From positions 1 to 52,522 of the forward strand of contig NZ_WWEQ01000019.1 of the NCBI RefSeq assembly GCF_009857845.1: a stretch of 52,522 nt of DNA, read 5' to 3'. A program made the position numbers and the translations under genes. Numbering within the stretch: the stretch's first letter is position 1; the number at the start of each line of letters is the position of its first letter. Below are positions 46,675 to 52,522 of this stretch, in pieces. The DNA comes from Brevibacterium rongguiense. GTDB lineage: Bacteria; Actinomycetota; Actinomycetes; Actinomycetales; Brevibacteriaceae. The notes beneath the pieces were generated by a model. That model saw only the letters and a list, made by a program, of their open reading frames with translations, searched no databases and had not been told where the DNA came from.

Positions 46675-47115
46675 TCAGCGCGATTCCGGCAGCCCGGGCC
46701 CCTCGGTGGCGCCCTCGGGGCTGTTGACCATGGCCGTCGCGGCCCGCTCGAAGTAGTCCCACATCATGGCGTCGTACATGGGCGGCACCTCGATCGCATC
46801 GAGCGCGGCGCGCATGTGGACGAGCCACCGGTCGCGGGCCTGCGGGGTGACGGGGAACGGCAGGTGGCGCATGCGCAGGCGCGGGTGGCCGCGCTCCTGC
46901 GAATAGGTGCCCGGGCCGCCGAAGTACTGCTCGAGGAAACCCTGGAGCCGGTGCTTGGCGCCCGTCAGGTCCGCGCCGTCCGGGTACATGAAGATGAGCA
47001 GCTCGTCCTGGGCGACCCCGGCGTAGAACGCGTCGACGAGCTTCGTGAAGGTCGCGTGCCCGCCGATCATCGCGTAGAAGCTGTCCGGGCGCTGCAGCGA
47101 GACGTGGTCGATCAT
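46675..47115 (-). CDS. glbO: Group II truncated haemoglobin (trHbO type)
   Basis: A small haem protein for oxygen, NO or peroxide chemistry. The 146-residue product has FYAMIGGHATFTKLVDAFYAGV (B helix with Tyr31), the CD-region ELLIFMYPDGAD, the proximal His84 in HPRLRMRHLPFPV, and Trp97 in DRWLVHM at position G8, hallmarks of group II. About 15 residues at the C terminus are disordered. Its ATG overlaps the mscS stop (ATGA). Mycobacteria have glbO near pepN and the DsbA-like gene, as here. Confidence 0.93.
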   Translation of the reverse strand: MIDHVSLQRPDSFYAMIGGHATFTKLVDAFYAGVAQDELLIFMYPDGADLTGAKHRLQGFLEQYFGGPGTYSQERGHPRLRMRHLPFPVTPQARDRWLVHMRAALDAIEVPPMYDAMMWDYFERAATAMVNSPEGATEGPGLPESR

Positions 47116-48176
47116 GCGCCGTCACCGGCCGTATCGCCGTCGGTCGGAGTGCTGGAGGGAGCCGTGGCGGCCGCCTGCACCGGGTCGGGCATCGTGGTGA
47201 GCACCGTCTGCTCCGGCAGGGCGATGGCGATGCCGCGCCGATCGAGTTGGCGCTTGATCTCCGCGCGGTAGGCCCGCGCCACCGCCCACTGCTGGTTGGG
47301 CTTGGTCTTGATGAGCGTGCGGATCGTCATGGACGTGCCGGTGAGCTCCTGGACGCCCAGCACCTCCGGGTCCTCGATGATGTCGGGGCCGATCGTGGGC
47401 GACTTGCGCAGGTTCGCGATCGCCGTGTGGACGATCTCGTCGATGAGCGTCTGCGAGGCGTTGTAGGGCATGGGGATGTCCATGACCGCGCGCGCCCAGC
47501 CCTGTGACTGGTTGCCCACCCGCAGGATCTCGCCGTTGCGCACGTGCCACAGCGTGCCGTCGGAGCCGCGCACCTTCGTGATCCGCAGGCCCACGCCCTC
47601 GACGACGCCGATCGCCTCGCCCAGGTCCACGGAGTCGCCGATCCCGTACTGGTCCTCGACGACGATGAAGAAGCCGCTCAGGTAGTCCTTGACGAGCGAC
47701 TGCGCCCCGAAGCCGATCGCGACGCCGGCGACGCCCGCGGACGCGAGGATGGGCGTCGGGTCGAAGCCGAGCTCCTGGAGCACGAAGAGCGAGGCGATGA
47801 TGAAGACGATGATCGTGGCGAACGAGGACAGCATCGAGCCGACGGTCCGGGCCCGCTGGGCGCGGCGCTTGAGGGTCTCCTCGTCCGCGCGGGCCTCCGT
47901 GCGATGGCGCGCGGGCTCGACCTGCTGCTCGTCGGCCCCGGAGGAGGAGAAGCGGCGCCGGGACACGGCGGTCGTGCCGTCGGCGATCTTGTGGGCGAAG
48001 TTGCGGATCGCCTTGCGCAGCACGATGTTGATGAGCACGGCCACGACGATGACGATCGCGATGCGCAGCGGCGTGCCGAGGATGAACTCCCAGTTGATGG
48101 CGGCCAGCTGAGCGGCGGCCGCGGACAGGGAGCCCGGCAGCGAGGGCGAGGCGAGGGTGAGGAGGTCGTTCGTCAT
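47112..48176 (-). CDS. MscS-family mechanosensitive channel
   Basis: A small-conductance channel that releases solutes on hypo-osmotic shock. The 354-residue protein has an N-terminal helix (PLRIAIVIVVAVLINIVLR), a charged cytoplasmic loop, a second helix (MLSSFATIIVFIIASLFVL) and the pore-lining TM3 with the Gly/Ala pattern GVAGVAIGFGAQSLVKDYLS, then the beta domain DSVDLGEAIGVVEGVGLR. The C terminus is Thr/Ala/Pro-rich. GGAGG lies four bases before ATG 48176, and TAGCCT at 48187-48192 may be its -10 box. Confidence 0.92.
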   Translation of the reverse strand: MTNDLLTLASPSLPGSLSAAAAQLAAINWEFILGTPLRIAIVIVVAVLINIVLRKAIRNFAHKIADGTTAVSRRRFSSSGADEQQVEPARHRTEARADEETLKRRAQRARTVGSMLSSFATIIVFIIASLFVLQELGFDPTPILASAGVAGVAIGFGAQSLVKDYLSGFFIVVEDQYGIGDSVDLGEAIGVVEGVGLRITKVRGSDGTLWHVRNGEILRVGNQSQGWARAVMDIPMPYNASQTLIDEIVHTAIANLRKSPTIGPDIIEDPEVLGVQELTGTSMTIRTLIKTKPNQQWAVARAYRAEIKRQLDRRGIAIALPEQTVLTTMPDPVQAAATAPSSTPTDGDTAGDGA

Positions 48177-48347
48177 ATCGCCTCCGAGGCTACCGGCGGA
48201 GTCTGAGCGCCGCTCCAAGGTGCGGCTGAGGCCGCACCCAGAAACACCGGCCGTGCTCGTGCGCACGCCAGCCCCACCCGGGTGCCCGCGCTGCGGGCCA
48301 CGCCCCCCTCCGCCGCCGAGGCGCCCCCGCCCCGCGCCGGCCGAGCG

Positions 48348-48376
48348 CGGTTGGCAGCGGGGCCCGCTGCCAACCG
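48348..48376. terminator. Hairpin downstream of pepN
   Basis: GGTTGGCAGCGG (48349-48360) pairs perfectly with CCGCTGCCAACC (48364-48375), extended by one C-G pair, with a 3-base loop, ~80 bases past the pepN stop. The rest of the 278-base gap between mscS and pepN shows no gene. Confidence 0.5.
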
Positions 48377-48454
48377 GCGCGGGCTCCGCTGCAGGTCAGC
48401 GGGGCACTCCCGCCTATCGGGGCGGCCATCCGGTGCGGGCGGGGCCTTGCGCGC

Positions 48455-51073
48455 TCAGGCGTCTGCGCGGTCGGCGGCGCGGATGGCGAGCGCGCGCTCG
48501 GCGGTGTCGAGATTCTCCCGCATGAGCCGCACCAGCCCCTTCGGGGCGGCGGGATGAGAGTCCAGCCACACCCGCGTGGCGCCGACTGCCGCCTCCGAGG
48601 CCGGCGGATAGAGGCCGAGCGTGAGCGTCTGCGCGATCTCGAGGGTGCGCGTCTCCCACCACCCGGCGAGCCGGGCGAAGTACTCGGCGGCGAAGGCGTC
48701 GAGTGGCGCCTCGGCTGCCACCGGGCTGCCGTCGGGGCGCTCCAGCCCGATGCCGAACCCGCGGGCGATCGCCGCGACCATGGCGTTGGGCAGCTCGCGG
48801 TCCTCGCTGAGCATGGTGAAGGCCCGCGACTTCGCCTCCGGGGTGGCCGGCGCGGCCAGCGCGGTCGCGGCCGCGCGGCGCCCCGCGGCGGTGTCGTCGG
48901 ACTCGCGCCAGCGCGCGATCGCCTCGGCGTCGAGCCGCTCGGCGGCGGCCAGCGCGATGATGAGCTCCCAGCGCAGGTCCGTGTCGATGACGATGCCGGC
49001 CGGCGCCTCGGCGGCACCGGCGAGGATCGCCGCGAGGCGGTCGAGCTGGTCCGGCGTCTGGGCGTGCTTGACGAAGGCCTGGAAGCACTGGAACTGCTGG
49101 TCCGAGCCGGCGGGGGCGGTGGCGAGCATGTCCCACAGTGCCTCGGCGAGTCGCGCGCGGGCGGCGGGGCGCGCCTCGGGCGCCAGGTAGGAGCCCAGTG
49201 CGGTGGCGAGCTGGCGGAACTGGACGAGCAGGGCTGTGGACTGCTCGATCGAGGGCAGGTGGCGGGTGAGCGCGGCAATGTAGTCGCTGACCGGCAGCTC
49301 GCCGTCGCGGACCATGTCCCACAGCGTGGTGAGCACGATGACCTGCGTCAGCGAGTCCTCGAAGCCGTCGAGGCGGGCCAGCACCGTCGCGAGGGTGGCC
49401 TCGTCGAAGCGGACCTTGGCGTAGGACAGGTCCGCGTCGTTGACGATGATCGCGTCCGGGCGCGGCCCGCCCAGCTCGAGCGGCACCTCAGCGAGTGCGG
49501 AGTCGAGGTCGACCTCCGCGAACCCCGTGCGGACCAGGGTGCGGCCTTCGAGCGCGTAGAGGCCCACGCCGATCCGGTGGGGACGCAGCGAGGGCACCGG
49601 CTGCCCGGCGATGGCGAACGGCTCCTGCACGAGCGCCAGGCGGGTGAGCCGGCCCTCCTCATCGGCCTCGACGAGCGGGCGCACGACGTTGATGCCGGAC
49701 TCCTGAAGCCACAGGCGGGTCCAGGAGTCGAGATCGCGGCCCGATGCCTCGCTCAGCGCGCGCAGCAGGTCGGGAAGCTCAGTGTTGGACCAGCTGTGCG
49801 CATCGAAGTAGGCCTTGAGCCCGGCGAAGAAGTTCTCCCGCCCCACCCAGGCGACGAGCTGCTTGAGCACGGAGGCGCCCTTCGCGTACGTGATGCCGTC
49901 GAAGTTGACCTCCACGTCCGCGAGGTCCTCGATGGGCGCGACGATGGGGTGGGTGCTCGGCAGCTGGTCCTGGCGGTAGGCCCACGACTTCTCCAGCGAG
50001 GCGAACGTCGTCCACGCGGAGGCGAACTCGGTGGCCTCGGCGGTGGCGAGCGTGGACATGAATTCCGCGAACGACTCGTTGAGCCACAGGTCGTTCCACC
50101 ACTTCATCGTGACGAGGTCGCCGAACCACATGTGCGCGAGCTCGTGGAGGATCGTGACGGCCCGGCGCTCGACGATCGCCTCCGTGGGGCGGGAACGGAA
50201 GACGTAGTTCTCCACGATCGTCACGGCCCCGGCGTTCTCCATGGCTCCCGCGTTGAACTCGGGGACGAAGAGCTGGTCGTACTTCTCGAACGGGTAGGGC
50301 GTGTCGAACGCGGCCTCGTAGAACTCGAAGCCGGCCTTCGTGATGCCGATGATCGCCTCGGCATCCAGGTACTCGAACAGCGAGGCCCGGCAGTAGACGC
50401 CCAGTGCGACCTCCTCCCCGTCGGAGCTGCGCACCGCATCGTGCACGCCCCGGTAGGGTCCGGCGATGATGGCGGTGATGTAGCTGGAGATCGGGGGAGT
50501 GGGGGCGAAGATCCAGGCCGCGAGGCCCTCGCCGGAGATCCCGAGCGCCTCCGCCACAGCACCGGCGTCCTCCGGCTGCGGGGTGGGCGCGTTGGACACC
50601 ACCGTCCAGGCCTGCGGGGCCAGCACCGTGAACGAGAAGCTCGCCTTGAGGTCCGGCTGCTCGAACACGGCGAAGACGCGGCGGGAGTCCGGGACCTCGA
50701 ACTGCGAGTAGAGGTAGACCTCGTCGTCGACCGGATCGACGAAGCGGTGCATTCCCTCGCCGGTGTTCATGTAGCAGAAGCGGGCGTCGACGACGAGCTC
50801 GTTCTCCGCGGCCAGGTGCGGCAGCTCGATGCGGGCGTCCCCGCGCAGCACCGCCGCGTCGAGCTCCTCGCCGTTGAGGATCAGCCGGTCGACGGACGCG
50901 GTGATCGCGTCGATGAACGAGGAGGCGCCCTCGTGCGCGGTGAAGCGCACGGTGGTCACGGACCGGAACGTCTCTCCCTGCCCGTCGAGGACGAGGGTGA
51001 CGTCGTAGGACGTCACGGACAGGAGCGAGGCGCGCTCCGCGGCTTCGACGCGTGTGAGATTGTGCTGTGGCAC
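48455..51073 (-). CDS. pepN: Aminopeptidase N (M1 zinc metallopeptidase)
   Basis: PepN removes N-terminal residues from peptides in the cytoplasm. The 872-residue protein has the substrate-anchoring GAMEN motif at 276-280, the zinc motif HELAH at 310-314 with the third ligand Glu333 19 residues later (WLNESFAEF), and an ERAP1-like C-terminal domain ending in DRADA. GTG 51073 is used because GGGAAGGG lies just upstream and the family N terminus (NLTRVEAAERASLL) starts there; the in-frame ATG at 51196 would add 41 unrelated residues. Divergent from the DsbA-like gene. Promoter not clear. Confidence 0.94.
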   Translation of the reverse strand: MPQHNLTRVEAAERASLLSVTSYDVTLVLDGQGETFRSVTTVRFTAHEGASSFIDAITASVDRLILNGEELDAAVLRGDARIELPHLAAENELVVDARFCYMNTGEGMHRFVDPVDDEVYLYSQFEVPDSRRVFAVFEQPDLKASFSFTVLAPQAWTVVSNAPTPQPEDAGAVAEALGISGEGLAAWIFAPTPPISSYITAIIAGPYRGVHDAVRSSDGEEVALGVYCRASLFEYLDAEAIIGITKAGFEFYEAAFDTPYPFEKYDQLFVPEFNAGAMENAGAVTIVENYVFRSRPTEAIVERRAVTILHELAHMWFGDLVTMKWWNDLWLNESFAEFMSTLATAEATEFASAWTTFASLEKSWAYRQDQLPSTHPIVAPIEDLADVEVNFDGITYAKGASVLKQLVAWVGRENFFAGLKAYFDAHSWSNTELPDLLRALSEASGRDLDSWTRLWLQESGINVVRPLVEADEEGRLTRLALVQEPFAIAGQPVPSLRPHRIGVGLYALEGRTLVRTGFAEVDLDSALAEVPLELGGPRPDAIIVNDADLSYAKVRFDEATLATVLARLDGFEDSLTQVIVLTTLWDMVRDGELPVSDYIAALTRHLPSIEQSTALLVQFRQLATALGSYLAPEARPAARARLAEALWDMLATAPAGSDQQFQCFQAFVKHAQTPDQLDRLAAILAGAAEAPAGIVIDTDLRWELIIALAAAERLDAEAIARWRESDDTAAGRRAAATALAAPATPEAKSRAFTMLSEDRELPNAMVAAIARGFGIGLERPDGSPVAAEAPLDAFAAEYFARLAGWWETRTLEIAQTLTLGLYPPASEAAVGATRVWLDSHPAAPKGLVRLMRENLDTAERALAIRAADRADA

Positions 51074-51221
51074 TGAGACCCTTCCCGCATTTTCCGGATT
51101 CTGCCCGCCGTTTGAAATGATGGGGGCGATCCCATTGTTCCACGTACGCACGGCGTCGGCCCGTCCACCGGGCCGCTGTCCGCGCAGACCCGGCACCCGC
51201 CCACCGCTTCAAGGAGGCCCC

Positions 51222-51827
51222 ATGGCGAAGAGCACGATGGATTTCTGGTTCGACCCGATCTGCCCGTGGGCGTGGATGACCTCGCGCTGGGCCCTGGAGG
51301 TGGAGAAGGTCCGCGACGTCACGGTCCGCTTCCACGTCATGAGCCTGTCCGTGCTCAACGAGGGCCGCGAGCTGCCGGCGGAGTACCGGGCGAAGATGGA
51401 TGCCGTCTGGGGCCCGGTGCGCGTCGTCATCGCCGCCGCCGACCAGCACGGCGAGGAGGTCATCGAGCCCCTCTACACCGCCATGGGCACGCTCATCCAC
51501 CCGGGCGGCCGCGACGACTGGGACGGCGTCATCGCCGATGCGCTCGCCCAGGTGGGCCTGCCGGCCGAACTGGCACAGTACGCCCACTCCGACGAGTACG
51601 ACGAGAAGCTGCGCGCCTCCCATCGCGAGGGCATCGAGAAGGTGGGCGAGGACGTGGGCACCCCCGTCATCGCCGTGGGCGACGTCGCGTTCTTCGGCCC
51701 CGTCGTCTCGCCGGCCCCGAAGGGCGAGGAGGCCGGGCGCCTCTACGACGGCGTGCTCGCCGTCGCCGGCGTCCCCGGGTTCTTCGAGCTCAAGCGCACC
51801 CGCACGACCGGCCCCGTCTTCGACTGA
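51222..51827 (+). CDS. DsbA-like thioredoxin-fold protein, mycothiol-dependent Rv2466c type
   Basis: The 201-residue protein closely follows Rv2466c of M. tuberculosis: DFWFDPICPWAWMTSRWALEVEKV, VRFHVMSLSVLNEGRELP, GEDVGTPVIAVGDVAFFGP and the end GFFELKRTRTTGPVFD. That family uses mycothiol and reduces nitro-compounds or oxidised proteins. The active site is C-P-W-A (Cys14, Ala17), lacking the second Cys. AGGAGG precedes ATG 51222. It is followed by rpiB, as in mycobacteria. Confidence 0.9.
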   Translation: MAKSTMDFWFDPICPWAWMTSRWALEVEKVRDVTVRFHVMSLSVLNEGRELPAEYRAKMDAVWGPVRVVIAAADQHGEEVIEPLYTAMGTLIHPGGRDDWDGVIADALAQVGLPAELAQYAHSDEYDEKLRASHREGIEKVGEDVGTPVIAVGDVAFFGPVVSPAPKGEEAGRLYDGVLAVAGVPGFFELKRTRTTGPVFD

Positions 51828-51954
51828 GCCGCAGGCGCCGCCGACGATGGCATCACCTCCCGGCCCAGCCCGGTGCGCGGCGGCCCGCCCGCCCCTGCAC
51901 CCGCACGACACACCCACATCCCGGCCGCACGCACGGTCGGGCAGAAAGGCGGAC

Positions 51955-52422
51955 ATGAGAGTCCATCTCGGAACGGACCACGCAGGATTCGAGTTCAAGG
52001 AAGCGCTGCGCGAGCACCTCGGCAAGGCCGGTCACGAGGTGATCGACCACGGCGCGGAGGCCTTCGACGCCCAGGACGACTACCCGGCGTTCTGCATCGC
52101 CGCCGCCCAGGCGGCCGTGGACGAGCGCGCCGCGGGCCAGGACGCGCTCGCCGTCGTCATCGGAGGCTCCGGCAACGGCGAGCAGATCGCGGCCAACAAG
52201 GTGCCCGGCGCCCGCGCCGCGCTCGCCTGGAACACGGAGACCGCGAAGCTCGCCCGCGAGCACAACGACGCCCAGATCGTCGCGGTGGGAGCGCGCCAGC
52301 ACCCGCAGGACGAGGCCTTCGCCATCGTCGACGCGTTCCTCGCCGCCGCGTTCAGCGACGACGAGCGCCACGTGCGCCGCCTGAGCATCATCGCCGACTA
52401 CGAGGCGACCGGCGAGGTCTGA
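51955..52422 (+). CDS. rpiB: Ribose-5-phosphate isomerase B
   Basis: RpiB interconverts ribose 5-phosphate and ribulose 5-phosphate in the pentose phosphate pathway. The 155-residue product has LGTDHAGFEFKEAL, a DHGAEAFDAQDDYP loop, GGSGNGEQIAANK and LAREHNDAQIVAVGARQH. Glu76 stands where E. coli RpiB has its catalytic Cys region; actinobacterial enzymes use a Glu base. AAAGG precedes ATG 51955. A hairpin follows. Confidence 0.95.
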   Translation: MRVHLGTDHAGFEFKEALREHLGKAGHEVIDHGAEAFDAQDDYPAFCIAAAQAAVDERAAGQDALAVVIGGSGNGEQIAANKVPGARAALAWNTETAKLAREHNDAQIVAVGARQHPQDEAFAIVDAFLAAAFSDDERHVRRLSIIADYEATGEV

Positions 52423-52435
52423 GCCGCCCCGCGCC

Positions 52436-52463
52436 CCGGCCGCCCGGGCACGCAGGCGGCCGG
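52436..52463 (+). terminator. Terminator after rpiB
   Basis: CCGGCCGCC (52436-52444) pairs with GGCGGCCGG (52455-52463) around a 10-base loop, followed by TT, 14 bases after the rpiB stop. The remaining bases to the window end show no supported gene. Confidence 0.6.
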
Positions 52464-52522
52464 TTGGCGCTCAGGCGGCCCGGCAGGCCCGGAAGTCCGC
52501 CGCGCCCGAGGCGCGCGGGCGC

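Noticed and set aside
52471-52522. Minus-strand frame ending in TGA at 52471-52473 at the window edge
   Set aside because: Only ~16 codons are visible (ending RDFRACRAA). Mycobacteria have a nei-type gene beside rpiB, but no zinc-finger pattern is visible, so it cannot be called.

Overview
The window is chromosomal DNA from a very high-GC actinobacterium, most likely of the order Micrococcales. I cannot place the genus. The evidence is the codon bias (almost every third position is G or C), the gene order, GTG starts, short TANNNT promoters directly in front of start codons, and actinobacterial markers: NucS, an Rv2466c-type DsbA-like protein, a MurA with Asp in place of Cys, and an N-terminally extended Rho. 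No insertion sequence, phage gene, CRISPR array or plasmid function was seen.

Region 1 (3-14910, all +) is a housekeeping block: rho (5' end outside the window), prfA, prmC, a Sua5/TsaC gene, a WecA-like GlcNAc-1-P transferase, an AtpI-like gene, the complete F-type ATP synthase operon atpBEFHAGDC, a DUF2550 gene and murA. Genes are packed with stop/start overlaps. As I recall, M. tuberculosis and Streptomyces have the same order. Here rpmE is missing between rho and prfA.

Region 2 (14911-21875, +) is an arginine deiminase locus: arcD-type antiporter, arcA1, arcB, arcC and a second arcA. It imports arginine, exports ornithine, releases ammonia and makes ATP. Strong GC hairpins separate most of its genes. 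A 607-base non-coding stretch before arcD holds an AT-rich island with ATTCAT repeats and an 11-bp inverted repeat. The locus looks inserted between murA and the conserved nucS block.

Region 3 (21883-26723) returns to the conserved order: nucS (-), a small CxxC/HWH protein, a Scy/FilP/DivIVA-like coiled-coil protein (-), a thiolase and a thiamine-binding-type protein.

Region 4 (26835-37123) is more variable: an exonuclease-BRCT / YggS / VOC operon (-), a DapA-superfamily enzyme with an MFS transporter (-), a divergent aminotransferase with an apparent C-terminal frameshift, a tight three-gene operon (acyl-CoA dehydrogenase, PIG-L deacetylase/methyltransferase fusion, family 2 glycosyltransferase; -), a P-loop kinase-like gene (-) and tRNA-Arg(UCU) (-). 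The three-gene operon is my best candidate for an undescribed pathway.

Region 5 (37275-52463) holds two overlapping dynamin-like GTPases, ssb, a lipoprotein, ettA, tesB (-), a hotdog thioesterase, a hypothetical protein with a 27-nt in-frame minisatellite, glbO-mscS (-), pepN (-), a DsbA-like protein and rpiB.

Start sites were chosen from Shine-Dalgarno sequences, stop/start overlaps or leaderless promoter spacing. Family calls come from motifs read by eye; no database search was possible.
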